NCBI GenBank assembly: GCA_900466945.1
Contig: UBNV01000002.1
Location: 1-64,000 of the forward strand
From: Hyphomicrobiales bacterium
GTDB lineage: Bacteria > Pseudomonadota > Alphaproteobacteria > Rhizobiales > Rhizobiaceae
Length of the DNA stretch: 64,000 nt
Reading direction: 5' to 3'
The translations under genes were made by a program, and so were the position numbers. Each line of letters opens with the position of its first letter. Positions within the stretch are counted from its first letter, which is position 1. The notes under the pieces were generated by a model, which saw only the letters and a program-made list of their open reading frames with translations, had not been told where the DNA came from and ran no database searches. This document shows, piece by piece, positions 17,171 through 25,459 of the stretch.

Positions 17171-18058
17171 ATGGAAATCTTCGTCACCGGGGCCACAGGC
17201 TTTATCGGCTCGGCACTCATTCCCGAATTGCTCGCCGCCGGCCACCAGGTCGTCGGCCTGACACGCTCTGCTGAAGGCGCCGAGACGCTCTTGAACGCGG
17301 GCGCCACCGCCCATGAAGGCACATTGGAGGACACGGCCAGCCTCACCCGCGGCGCCGAACGGGCCGATGCGGTAATCCACCTCGCCTTCGACCATGATTT
17401 TTCGAACTACCAGGACAATTGCCGCAAGGATGCTGCAGCGATTGCGGCGCTTGGCAAGGCGCTTGCCGGTTCGGATCGTCCCATGCTCATCACCTCGGCG
17501 ATCGGCATGGGCATTGCCGCGCCTGGCGAACTGTCACGCGAAGATGTTCTCGACCTGGGGCATGGAAACCCGCGCATCGCTTCCGAACGCGCCGGACAGG
17601 AACTGCTGGATCAAGGGGTGAACCTGTCGACCGTGCGCCTGTCGCAAATCCACGACAGGCGCCGGCAAGGTCTGGTGAGCTACCTGATCGACATCGCGCG
17701 CGCCAGAGGACATGCGGCCTATGTCGGAGAGGGAGACGTCCGCTGGTCGGCCTGCCATTTGGGCGATGCCGCCCGGCTCTTTCGCATGGCGCTCGACAGG
17801 GCAGAACGCGGCGCACGCTATCACGCCGTCGACGAGGAAGGGGTCAGCTTACGCGCCATCGCAGAGGCGATCGGAGACCGCTTCGGCCTTCCGGTAAAGG
17901 GCGTGACTTCCCAAGACGCCGAAAGACATCTGGGGGCGATGGCAGCCTTTGCCACATTCGACATGCCCGCATCGTCATCCCTCACGCAGAACACGCTGGG
18001 CTGGAGGCCCGCTGGCCCTGGATTGCGGGAGGATATCAGGGCGATCGACAAGGACTGA
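17171..18058 (+). CDS. NAD(P)-binding epimerase/SDR family protein
   Basis: 295 residues; an extended-SDR Rossmann protein starting MEIFVTGATGFIGSALIPELL, with nucleotide motif TGATGFIG at residues 6-13. The usual catalytic YxxxK is not evident at its expected place (the sequence there reads RIASERAGQELL), so it may be an atypical SDR or a nucleotide-sensing member. A GNPRIASERAGQ segment and later HLGDAARLFRMAL segment match the common 'SDR family oxidoreductase' that sits beside MmyB-type regulators. Likely induced through the operator at 17102-17117. Confidence 0.82.
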   Translation: MEIFVTGATGFIGSALIPELLAAGHQVVGLTRSAEGAETLLNAGATAHEGTLEDTASLTRGAERADAVIHLAFDHDFSNYQDNCRKDAAAIAALGKALAGSDRPMLITSAIGMGIAAPGELSREDVLDLGHGNPRIASERAGQELLDQGVNLSTVRLSQIHDRRRQGLVSYLIDIARARGHAAYVGEGDVRWSACHLGDAARLFRMALDRAERGARYHAVDEEGVSLRAIAEAIGDRFGLPVKGVTSQDAERHLGAMAAFATFDMPASSSLTQNTLGWRPAGPGLREDIRAIDKD

Positions 18059-18078
18059 AGCGCAACGCGTCGCTCCCT

Positions 18079-19542
18079 TCACGTCCCGCAGAAGGTCCGC
18101 GCCACGCGCTGCTCGGGCGTCGGGGGAACGCGCAAATCGGCGGTGTCGGGATCCTCGACGTAAGGAGTGGCCAGCGCATCGACCAGACGCTGGAAGAAGG
18201 AGAAATCGCCGTAGATCGCTGCGGCGATCGCTTCCTCGATCCGGTGGTTGCGGGCAATGAGCGCCGGATTGACCGCCTCCATCTGAGCCTGACGCTCGGC
18301 AGGCGTCCGGCTGTCGGACGTCCGGGCACTCCAGCGTGTGAGCCAATCGGCCAAACCGGGCGGTGACACTATGAAGTGGTCGAGCAATGTCTCGACGGCC
18401 GCACCGCCGGCGACTTTGGAGAGACTGCGGAAGGTGAGCGTGAAATCCGCCTCACCCTGATGCATCAATTCAAGGAAGTCGCTGACCAGCTGGCGGTCAT
18501 CCTCCGCCTCGCCCGCCACGCCAAGCTTTGCCTTGAACTGCATCAGCCAAGCCTCCTGGAAGACGTCGCCGAAGGCCTTCAGCACACCGTTGGCCGCTTC
18601 GATCGCTTTTTCCTCGTCCGCATCGAGAAGCGGAAGCAGGCATTCGGCAAACCGGGCGATGTTCCACTGGCCGATGCCGGGCTGGTTGGCATAGGCATAG
18701 CGGCCGCGCTGGTCGATCGAGGAGAAGACCTTGCGTGGATCATATTCGTCGAGAAAGGCGCAAGGGCCGAAATCGATGGTCTCGCATGAGATCGCCATGT
18801 TGTCGGTGTTCATCACACCATGGATGAAACCGATCGACAGCCAGCGAGCAATCAGCCTCGCCTGCCGTTCGGCGACCATGGTCAGCATGGCGAGATAGGG
18901 GGTTTCGGCGTCGCGCGCTTCCGGGTAGTGCCGGTCGATGACGTAATTAGCCAGCGTCTGTACGGCCTGCTCGTCGCCCTGGGCCGCGAAGAACTGAAAG
19001 GTGCCGACGCGGATATGGCTGGCGGCAACACGGGTGAGCACGGCGCCCGGCATCATCGTTTCGCGCACCACCTGTTCGCCGGACGCGACGGCGGCCAGCG
19101 CCCGGGTCGAGGGAACGCCGAGGGCCGCGAAAGCTTCGGACACGATATATTCGCGCAGGACAGGGCCAAGCGCCGCCATGCCGTCGCCATTGCGCGAAAA
19201 GGCGGTGGGGCCTGAGCCCTTCAGCTGGATATCGCGACGGTTGCCGTCACGGTCGATGACCTCGCCGAGAAGCAGCGCCCGCCCGTCGCCGAGCTGCGGG
19301 TTGAAATGTCCGAACTGATGGCCGGCATAGGCCTGCGCCAGTGGCTCAGCGCCGACAGGGATGACCTGACCCGACAACACCTGCGCCAAGCGCGCGTCGC
19401 TTGCGCCCTCCACATCGAGCCCGAGCTCTTCGGCGAGCGTCTGATTGAAGCGGATGAGCACGGGCGCGCGAGCGGCGGCGGGTCTCGCCGGCCGATGGAA
19501 GGTCTGCGGCAGGCGGGCATAGCTGTTGTCGAAAGAAAACAA
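18079..19542 (-). CDS. selO: Protein adenylyltransferase SelO (YdiU)
   Basis: 487 residues, full length for bacterial SelO/UPF0061. It has the inverted pseudokinase nucleotide site: AYAGHQFGHFNPQLGDGRALLLGE, DIQLKGSGPTAFSRNGDG, GVPSTRALAAV, and the metal-binding pair in FIHGVMNTDNMAI...IDFGPCAF. Characterised SelO enzymes transfer AMP from ATP to Ser/Thr/Tyr of proteins, with links to redox homeostasis. The C-terminus ends VARTFCGT, keeping a Cys near the end where some eukaryotic homologues have selenocysteine. The GST-like gene lies 93 bp upstream on the same strand, so the two may be co-transcribed. Confidence 0.93.
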   Translation of the reverse strand: MFSFDNSYARLPQTFHRPARPAAARAPVLIRFNQTLAEELGLDVEGASDARLAQVLSGQVIPVGAEPLAQAYAGHQFGHFNPQLGDGRALLLGEVIDRDGNRRDIQLKGSGPTAFSRNGDGMAALGPVLREYIVSEAFAALGVPSTRALAAVASGEQVVRETMMPGAVLTRVAASHIRVGTFQFFAAQGDEQAVQTLANYVIDRHYPEARDAETPYLAMLTMVAERQARLIARWLSIGFIHGVMNTDNMAISCETIDFGPCAFLDEYDPRKVFSSIDQRGRYAYANQPGIGQWNIARFAECLLPLLDADEEKAIEAANGVLKAFGDVFQEAWLMQFKAKLGVAGEAEDDRQLVSDFLELMHQGEADFTLTFRSLSKVAGGAAVETLLDHFIVSPPGLADWLTRWSARTSDSRTPAERQAQMEAVNPALIARNHRIEEAIAAAIYGDFSFFQRLVDALATPYVEDPDTADLRVPPTPEQRVARTFCGT

Positions 19543-19635
19543 GAAGACACTCCCTGTGCGGCAAAGGGCCGGACATGTGTTGGGTTCGACCCCAGATATG
19601 GGATCATCAGGTGACGAGACAAGCTGAACTGCAGC

Positions 19636-20319
19636 TCAGCTCAGGGGTTCCTGCCCGGTTTTGGCCTGCCGTTCCACCGCAAGCGGTACACGGGGCAGCA
19701 ATGGCGCATCGAGACCGGCAAAGGGATCGGCCCAGGCGGGCAGTGCCACGATCCTGTCGTTCCACGCGGACAAGGCGGGATATTCGGCAAGCGGCAGGCC
19801 AGCGACATCGTTATAGGGCAGAAAGCTCGCTAGGCGAAAATCGGCATAGGACAGCCCGCTTTCCAGCAGAAAGGGACGCGCGGAAAACTCGGCCTCAAGA
19901 ATGGCGGCGGCATGGCGGAAACCTCGAAGCCCCTCCTCCACCTTGGTCAAGTCCACCGGCCCGATCCCGTAGCGTTGTTTGGTCCCGTATTCGAAATGCA
20001 CCATGTCGCATGCCTGCACGAAATTTGCCTTGCCCCAGCTCAGCCACCGGATCATGTCCGGCTCGTCCTCGTCGGTGCGCCAGAAATCGTGGCCGGACAA
20101 CCGCGACAGCCGGCAGGCGATCGCATCCGCCTCCCAGAGGCTGCGCCGTCCCTCTTCTTCGAGGATCGGGATCGAGAGACTGGGATTGAGCGGTCGATAC
20201 TTCTGCGCCTGCCCGGGCGAAAAGGGTGAGGCAAAGATGAACTGGACGGGTGAACCGAGATGGCGGGCGACGGCAACGGCCAGCCGGGGATTGGGGTTGC
20301 GACTGTAGTGCAGCTTCAT
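19636..20319 (-). CDS. Glutathione S-transferase family protein
   Basis: 227 residues from ATG 20319, preceded by GGAGG at 8 bases; the longer frame to 20649 runs into an unrelated region. The N-terminal thioredoxin-like domain shows MKLHYSRNPNPRLAVAVARHL and the cis-Pro/glutathione segment LSIPILEEEGRRSLWEADAIACRLS; the C-terminal helical domain has ESGLSYADFRLASFLPY, the usual N-capping motif region. Conjugation or glutathione-dependent reduction is likely; substrate unknown. It lies upstream of selO on the same strand. Confidence 0.85.
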   Translation of the reverse strand: MKLHYSRNPNPRLAVAVARHLGSPVQFIFASPFSPGQAQKYRPLNPSLSIPILEEEGRRSLWEADAIACRLSRLSGHDFWRTDEDEPDMIRWLSWGKANFVQACDMVHFEYGTKQRYGIGPVDLTKVEEGLRGFRHAAAILEAEFSARPFLLESGLSYADFRLASFLPYNDVAGLPLAEYPALSAWNDRIVALPAWADPFAGLDAPLLPRVPLAVERQAKTGQEPLS

Positions 20320-20556
20320 GACGATCCTCCGGCTCCCGAGCTTTACGGCGTCAACTGCCGTAGGCCTCATCCAACGGCAGGGAGCCATGGAAACCACGAG
20401 CGGTCCAGCGTCCGGAGAGGTAAATCCTCGAATTTGAGCATGCGTCAAGCGCCGATGCGCCCGGCAGTGCCTTGCAGGACGACATGCGCTGGCAGTACGA
20501 TCCATGACCATGAAGGGGCCGACCGGCCACCAACACGCAATGCCCGCGAGACAAGC

Positions 20557-21057
20557 ATGTACCCCGCCCGAACACTGATCGCCCTTCTGCTCTTGCTGGT
20601 CATCCTCGCCGGCTGCACGACGACCGAGGACGCCAACCGTGCGCTCCAATCACGCTGGATCGGCCAGCCCGTCGAGCGCTTCTTTGTGGCCTATGGCCCG
20701 CCGATTGACGAGTATCCGCTGTCGACGGGCAAGATCTACACCTGGCGTGGCGGCGACAAGACACGTTACATTCCGCCGGTCTACACCCAGTACGAACCGG
20801 CCCGCACGATCGTGCGCACCGAAACCCGCCAGAACGGCTCTGGCCAGACTGTCACCCAGACCCGCGTCATTACCCGAGACCCCTTCTGGGAGCCCGAACT
20901 GATCACGCCCGGTCGCTACGAACAGCTCTTCTGCGAATTGCAGATCAACACCGACAAGGGCGGGGTGATTTCCACGATCCGGGCCAGCAACGACACCACC
21001 GGCAACGGCTTCAGCCTGTCGCGATGCGCAGAGGTTCTGGGTGTTGAGAAACAGTGA
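20557..21057 (+). CDS. Hypothetical lipoprotein
   Basis: 166 residues from ATG 20557. A short lipoprotein signal peptide ends with the lipobox ILAGC, Cys22 being the predicted lipidation site, so the protein is anchored in the cell envelope. The rest shows a RWIGQPVERFFVAYGPPIDEYPLSTGKIYTWRGG segment typical of small envelope lipoproteins with a SmpA/OmlA-like (BamE-type) fold, then a Thr/Arg/Gln-rich stretch and a C-terminal Cys pair. The specific role is unknown. Just after the stop there is a 7-bp hairpin (GCGGCAG/CTGCCGC, 21058-21078) without a T-tract. Confidence 0.78.
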   Translation: MYPARTLIALLLLLVILAGCTTTEDANRALQSRWIGQPVERFFVAYGPPIDEYPLSTGKIYTWRGGDKTRYIPPVYTQYEPARTIVRTETRQNGSGQTVTQTRVITRDPFWEPELITPGRYEQLFCELQINTDKGGVISTIRASNDTTGNGFSLSRCAEVLGVEKQ

Positions 21058-21290
21058 GCGGCAGACCTTCGCTGCCGCCGCTGTCTCGCCGGTGCACGCC
21101 TGTCCCCCAAGCGTCACACCCTGCCGCAGACGCCATCGCCCACCCCCGTCATTCGACGTAGGTTTGCGCGATCCTTTGTCGTGGACATCGGCGGACGGGT
21201 TACGCTAGGCTCAGTGATGGTTTAAGGGGACGATCGGCGGGACCGAATTCCGGCCGCCTTGAGTCGACCAAATAGAGGGACGAAAAATAC

Positions 21291-21863
21291 ATGTTGAAGC
21301 GCATTTCACTCACCACCGCCCTGTTTTCGCTGGCGGCAGCACCCGCCTTTGCCCATCTCGATCCGGAAGCGCACGGCTCGCTGATGGCCGGCATCTCGCA
21401 CCCGCTCTTCGGCGCCGACCACATCCTGGCCATGGTCGCCGTGGGGGTCTGGGCAAGCCAGATCGGTGGCCGCGCGCTGTGGGCGGTCCCGGCCGCCTTC
21501 GTCTCGATGATGGCCGTCGGCTTCGGCCTCGCAGTCGCCGGCGTCGCCCTACCCTTCGTCGAACCAGCGATCCTCGCTTCGGTCATCGGACTCGGCCTGC
21601 TGGTCGCTGCCGCCGTCCGCCTGCCGGTCGCGGCCTCCGCGGCCGTCGTCGGCGTCTTCGCCCTCTTCCACGGCCATGCCCATGGTGGTGAGCTCGGCGC
21701 GGCCGGCGCGATGCAGTTCGGCCTCGGCTTCCTGATCGCAACCGCGGCGCTTCATGGCGCGGGCGTGGCGCTTGGCCTCGGCGTCACCCGCTTCGGCCCC
21801 GTCGTCGCCCGCCTGCTCGGCCTTGCAACCGTTGTCGGGGGCGCGGCGATCGCCTTCGGCTGA
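21291..21863 (+). CDS. HupE/UreJ family membrane protein
   Basis: 190 residues with a signal-like N-terminus and five to six membrane helices. The family motifs HPLFGADHILAMVAVG (about residues 37-52) and FHGHAHGGELG (about 125-135) carry the His/Asp residues thought to handle nickel. HupE/UreJ proteins serve as nickel (or cobalt) permeases beside hydrogenase or urease genes; here neither cluster is in view, so its metal and partner are open. GAGGGACG precedes the ATG. A very strong terminator follows at 21897-21942. Confidence 0.88.
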   Translation: MLKRISLTTALFSLAAAPAFAHLDPEAHGSLMAGISHPLFGADHILAMVAVGVWASQIGGRALWAVPAAFVSMMAVGFGLAVAGVALPFVEPAILASVIGLGLLVAAAVRLPVAASAAVVGVFALFHGHAHGGELGAAGAMQFGLGFLIATAALHGAGVALGLGVTRFGPVVARLLGLATVVGGAAIAFG

Positions 21864-21896
21864 GCCGCCCGTCCACAACGAACAGCCTGCATTTTC

Positions 21897-21947
21897 AGAC
21901 CGCCCCGAAGACCGGCCTCGACCGGAACCTTCGGGGCGGTCTTCTCG
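21897..21947 (+). terminator. Strong terminator after hupE/ureJ-like gene
   Basis: A perfect 14-bp stem, AGACCGCCCCGAAG with CTTCGGGGCGGTCT, enclosing a small CCGG/CCGG hairpin, followed by TCTCGTTT. Confidence 0.8.
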
Positions 21948-21994
21948 TTTCCGATGCCCGAGCACACGCGATCAGGGGGATACGCGGTGAACTC

Positions 21995-22013
21995 TTGAGT
22001 AATTTTTTCTCAA
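21995..22013. promoter_or_regulatory. Inverted repeat upstream of amino-acid ABC operon
   Basis: TTGAG-N9-CTCAA in an AT-rich island 112-130 bp before the binding-protein start. The spacing resembles sites of LysR-type regulators, but no regulator gene is adjacent. Confidence 0.35.
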
Positions 22014-22124
22014 TTGCACAAAATTTTCGCTCTTTTCTCTCATCCAATGCGCGCTCTTATCTGCGATGAAAGCGGTCTCCCAAGACACGGCCTGAACCGG
22101 GCCGCCGCATGAAAGGAATATCCC

Positions 22125-22898
22125 ATGAGCTGGCTCAAGACATTTGCTGCCGCCACCCTCCTCCAGACCCTCGTGCTTGGTCCCGCCATGGCCGGCGAGA
22201 ACCTCGACCAGATCAAATCAGCCGGCGTCATCAAGATCGGCACCGAAGGCACCTATGCGCCCTTCACCTTCCACAATGCCGACAACAAGCTTGTCGGCTT
22301 CGACGTCGAGATCGGTGAAGCCGTTGCCGCGAAGCTCGGCGTCAAGGCCGAATTCGTCGAAGGCAAGTGGGACGGCCTGATCGCCGGCCTCGATGCCAAC
22401 CGCTACGATGCGGTCATCAACCAGGTCGGCATCACCGAGGCTCGCAAGCAGAAATATGACTTCTCCGATCCCTACATCGTTTCAAAGGCCGTCTTGATCG
22501 TCAAGGACGGCAATGACGAGATCAAGAGCTTCGAGGATCTGAAGGGCAAGAAGTCGGCGCAGTCGCTGTCCAGCAACTTCGGCAAGATCGCCGAGGAAGC
22601 CGGCGCAGAGCTCGTCGGCACCGACGGCTTCGACCAGTCGATCCAGCTGGTGCTGACCGGCCGCGCCGATGCGACCATCAACGACAGCCTCTCCTTCCTC
22701 GACTTCAAGAAGCAGAAGCCCGACGCGCCGGTGAAGATTGCCGCCGAAAAGGCCGAAGCCGATGCCTCCGGCATCATCGTCCGCAAGGGCGATCCGGAAC
22801 TGGTGGCCGCGATCAACCAGGCACTCGCCGCCATCAAGGCCGACGGCACCTACCAGAAGATCGCCGACACCTATTTCGGCCAGGACGTCTCGAAGTAA
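22125..22898 (+). CDS. Amino-acid (cystine-type) ABC transporter substrate-binding protein
   Basis: 257 residues, AAAGGA ribosome site, signal peptide over residues 1-23 (cleavage after AMA). Family 3 solute-binding protein: GVIKIGTEGTYAPFTFHN opening, GFDVEIGEAVAAKLG, VEGKWDGLIAGLDANRYDAVINQVGITEARKQKYDFSDPY hinge region, closing with IADTYFGQDV. The EGTYAPF, QVGIT.AR and SLSSNFGK features fit the polar amino-acid/cystine branch (FliY/TcyA-like). It delivers the ligand to the permease and ATPase encoded next. Confidence 0.88.
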   Translation: MSWLKTFAAATLLQTLVLGPAMAGENLDQIKSAGVIKIGTEGTYAPFTFHNADNKLVGFDVEIGEAVAAKLGVKAEFVEGKWDGLIAGLDANRYDAVINQVGITEARKQKYDFSDPYIVSKAVLIVKDGNDEIKSFEDLKGKKSAQSLSSNFGKIAEEAGAELVGTDGFDQSIQLVLTGRADATINDSLSFLDFKKQKPDAPVKIAAEKAEADASGIIVRKGDPELVAAINQALAAIKADGTYQKIADTYFGQDVSK

Positions 22899-22984
22899 AT
22901 CCTCGTCCTCCCTCTGAATGGGGCGTGGAGGAGAATGCCTCGGGCGACTTGCCTGTCGCCCCGCTCGTCGTAAGTCTATAGTCC

Positions 22985-23024
22985 GGAACGCAGCAGAGAC
23001 ACCCGCCGTCTCTGCTGCGGTTCC
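22985..23024 (+). promoter_or_regulatory. Intercistronic hairpin in the amino-acid ABC operon
   Basis: GGAACGCAGCAGAGAC (22985-23000) pairs with GTCTCTGCTGCGGTTCC (23008-23024), 16 bp with one bulged G, in the 155-bp gap after the binding-protein gene. No long T-tract follows, so a differential-expression or 3'-end-protection hairpin is likelier than a full terminator. Confidence 0.6.
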
Positions 23025-23053
23025 GTTTCAGTCCCCGTCTCAAGGACGATTCC

Positions 23054-23734
23054 ATGCCGCACTGGCTCCAACTGATGCTCGATTCGCTGCCGACCCTGCT
23101 GTGGGCCGGGGTGAAGTTCACCATTCCCCTCACCTTGCTTTCCTTCGCCTTCGGGCTGTCGCTCGGTCTGCTGACCGCTGTGACGCGGTTGTTTGCGGCG
23201 AAACCTCTGGTGTTGGTGGCACGCTTTTATGTCTGGGTCATCCGGGGCACGCCGCTGCTCGTGCAGCTCTTCGTCATCTTCTATGGTCTTCCGAGCATCG
23301 GTATCCTGCTCGACGCCTTCCCGGCAGCATTGATCGGCTTTACGCTGAACGTCGGGGCCTACTCGTCCGAGATCATCCGCGCGGCGATTTCCTCCGTGCC
23401 CAAGGGCCAGTGGGAAGCGGCCTATTCGACCGGCATGACCTGGGGCCAGGCCATGCGTCGCACCATCCTGCCGCAGGCCGGTCGCGTCGCCGTGCCGCCG
23501 CTGTCGAACACCTTCATCTCCCTGGTGAAGGACACCTCGCTGGCCGCCGCCATCACCGTGCCGGAGCTTTTCCAGTCCGCCCAGCGCATCGTCGCCACCA
23601 CCTATGAACCGCTGATCCTCTATATCGAGGCGGCATTGATCTATCTGGCGCTGAGCTCCGTCCTGTCGAACCTGCAATCGCGGCTGGAGACACGTTTCGG
23701 CCGTTATGGCGGCATGCTGGAGTCCAACCAATGA
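23054..23734 (+). CDS. Amino-acid ABC transporter permease
   Basis: 226 residues with about five membrane helices. HisM/TcyB-type permease; the cytoplasmic coupling loop EAAYSTGMTWGQAMRRTILPQAGRVAVPPLSNTFISLVKDTSL is the family's EAA motif. It forms the inner-membrane channel for the amino acid (probably cystine or a polar amino acid). Its stop overlaps the start of the ATPase gene (ATGA), so the pair is translationally coupled. Confidence 0.92.
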   Translation: MPHWLQLMLDSLPTLLWAGVKFTIPLTLLSFAFGLSLGLLTAVTRLFAAKPLVLVARFYVWVIRGTPLLVQLFVIFYGLPSIGILLDAFPAALIGFTLNVGAYSSEIIRAAISSVPKGQWEAAYSTGMTWGQAMRRTILPQAGRVAVPPLSNTFISLVKDTSLAAAITVPELFQSAQRIVATTYEPLILYIEAALIYLALSSVLSNLQSRLETRFGRYGGMLESNQ

Positions 23735-24486
23735 TCACGCTGTCCCATATCGTGAAGCGCTTCGGCGAAGCGACCATCCTCAACGACATTTCGCTGGCCT
23801 TCCCCGAAGGCAGCGTGACAGCCCTCGTCGGCCCCTCCGGTGGAGGAAAAAGCACGCTTCTGCGCTCGATCAACCTTCTCGAACAGCCGACCTCCGGCGC
23901 CGTTCAGATCGGCGAGCATCGGGTCGACTTCGCACCCGGTCGCAAGGTGCCCTTCACTGAGATCCAGAAGATCCGCTATGAGACCGGCATGGTCTTCCAG
24001 AACTTCCAGCTTTTCCCGCATCGCACCGCGATCGAGAATGTCATGGAAGGCCTGGTCACCGTGCAGAAATGGTCGCGCGAGAAGGCGCGCGACCGTGCGG
24101 TCGAGCTTCTGGAAAAAGTCGGCATGGGCCACAAGATCGAAGCCTGGCCGGCCGAACTGTCTGGCGGCCAGCAGCAGCGCGTGGCGATCGCCCGCGCCCT
24201 TGCCCCCTCGCCCAAGGTCCTGCTCTGCGACGAGCCGACCTCGGCGCTCGATCCGGAACTGGCCGGCGAAGTGGTGGATGTCCTGGGCAAGCTCGCCTCC
24301 GAGGGCACGACCATGGTCATGGCCACCCACGACCTTCGGCTGGCTTCGAAGATATCCAATCAGGTGGTGTTCCTGGAGGCGGGACAGGTGGTCGAGACCG
24401 GCACCGCCGACCAGATTTTCCGCACCCCGCAACGCGAACGCACGAAGCGCTTCGTCTCATCCATCAGCGCGGCACAGACGCTTTGA
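23731..24486 (+). CDS. Amino-acid ABC transporter ATP-binding protein
   Basis: 251 residues. Walker A LVGPSGGGKST, Q-loop MVFQNFQLFPHRTAIENVMEG, signature LSGGQQQRVAIARALAP, Walker B VLLCDEPTSALDPE and switch MATHDLRLA are all present. GlnQ/TcyC-type ATPase that powers import through the permease encoded upstream; the start overlaps the permease stop by four bases. Confidence 0.93.
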   Translation: MITLSHIVKRFGEATILNDISLAFPEGSVTALVGPSGGGKSTLLRSINLLEQPTSGAVQIGEHRVDFAPGRKVPFTEIQKIRYETGMVFQNFQLFPHRTAIENVMEGLVTVQKWSREKARDRAVELLEKVGMGHKIEAWPAELSGGQQQRVAIARALAPSPKVLLCDEPTSALDPELAGEVVDVLGKLASEGTTMVMATHDLRLASKISNQVVFLEAGQVVETGTADQIFRTPQRERTKRFVSSISAAQTL

Positions 24487-24540
24487 ACAAGAGCCGACAA
24501 GCCGCCCGATTGAGGGCGGCTCACGTCGGCCTTCGAACCT

Positions 24541-24891
24541 TCACAGATCAGGATCGGTGACGAAAGGCATGATGTCGACGCCATCGCCGGGGAAGACGGT
24601 GATATGCGGATGGTCTTCGAAGAGCCGTGCCGCCGCCTCCGCCGTCTCGGCTTCCACGATGAGGTAACCGCAGATCGCATTTGCCGCGGGTGCAGTGCCC
24701 TTGCGCGTCACCCGCGTGGTCTTTCCCACCATGCCGCCCCGATTGAGGATATGAGCCGCGTTGCGCTCTTCCCATTCCATCCACTTTGGAATGCCCTCGG
24801 CGTCGATCGCATCCTGCTCAGCCTTAGGCAGACTGCGGAAACGCGCGAAGTCCTCGTGCTTCATCGTGTAGACAGCAAGATATTTCGGCAT
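24541..24891 (-). CDS. YciI-like (YCII) family protein
   Basis: 116 residues from ATG 24891, preceded by GGAG at 8 bases. The ferredoxin-like YCII fold is seen in MPKYLAVYTM..., the central MVGKTTRVTRKG region and CGYLIVEAETAEAAARLFEDHPHITVFPGDGVDIMPF at the C-terminus, including the family Asp-His (DHPH). Enzymatic role uncertain for this branch. It lies 75 bp after queF on the same strand and may be read from the same transcript. Confidence 0.82.
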   Translation of the reverse strand: MPKYLAVYTMKHEDFARFRSLPKAEQDAIDAEGIPKWMEWEERNAAHILNRGGMVGKTTRVTRKGTAPAANAICGYLIVEAETAEAAARLFEDHPHITVFPGDGVDIMPFVTDPDL

Positions 24892-24966
24892 GCGGAGGTC
24901 TCCGGACCATGATGGCAAAGCGGAAGCTAGCGCTTCGGGAGACCGAAGTCACCCGAGGCCATTCGA

Positions 24967-25431
24967 TCACCCGCGGCCGCGATAGGTGGCGACACCCTGC
25001 TCCGGCAGCCAGACGCCCTTCGGCGGCTCGCCGGTCTGCCAGAAGACGTCGATCGGGATGCCCCCGCGCGGATACCAGTAAGCGCCGATCCTGAGCCACT
25101 TCGGATCGAGCAGTTCGAGGATGCGCTTGGCGATATAGACCGAGCAATCCTCGTGGAAAGCGCCGTGATTGCGGAAGGCGAAGAGGAAGAGCTTCAGCGA
25201 CTTCGATTCAACCAGCCAGTCGCCGGGAATGTAATCGATGACGATATGGGCGAAATCCGGCTGTCCGGTCATCGGGCAGAGCGAGGTAAATTCGGGCGCG
25301 GTGAAACGCACGACGTAATCGGTGCCGACATTGCCGTTCGGCACACGCTCCATCACCGCGGCTTCAGGGCTGGTCGGCGCATCCACGCTCTGGCCGAGCT
25401 GCGTCAGCCCGGAAACATCGGTCTTGCTCAT
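24967..25431 (-). CDS. queF: NADPH-dependent 7-cyano-7-deazaguanine reductase QueF
   Basis: 154 residues from ATG 25431 with AGGAG at 7 bases; frame upstream overlaps the transporter gene. Short (unimodular) QueF. The catalytic nucleophile is Cys52 in [11 protein letters not shown] (Asp59 follows), the NADPH motif reads [20 protein letters not shown] (Glu75, Glu94). It reduces preQ0 to preQ1 in queuosine biosynthesis for tRNA wobble bases. Coupled, 28 bp downstream, to the CDF transporter gene; no other que gene is in view. Confidence 0.95.
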   Translation of the reverse strand: MSKTDVSGLTQLGQSVDAPTSPEAAVMERVPNGNVGTDYVVRFTAPEFTSLCPMTGQPDFAHIVIDYIPGDWLVESKSLKLFLFAFRNHGAFHEDCSVYIAKRILELLDPKWLRIGAYWYPRGGIPIDVFWQTGEPPKGVWLPEQGVATYRGRG

Positions 25432-25459
25432 GAAATTTCTCCTGATGTGTAAGGCAGCC

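Noticed and set aside
21058..21290. Cobalamin or nickel riboswitch before the HupE/UreJ-like gene
   Set aside because: No B12-box-like or NiCo-like conserved segments were found; only a short GCGGCAG/CTGCCGC hairpin near the lipoprotein stop.
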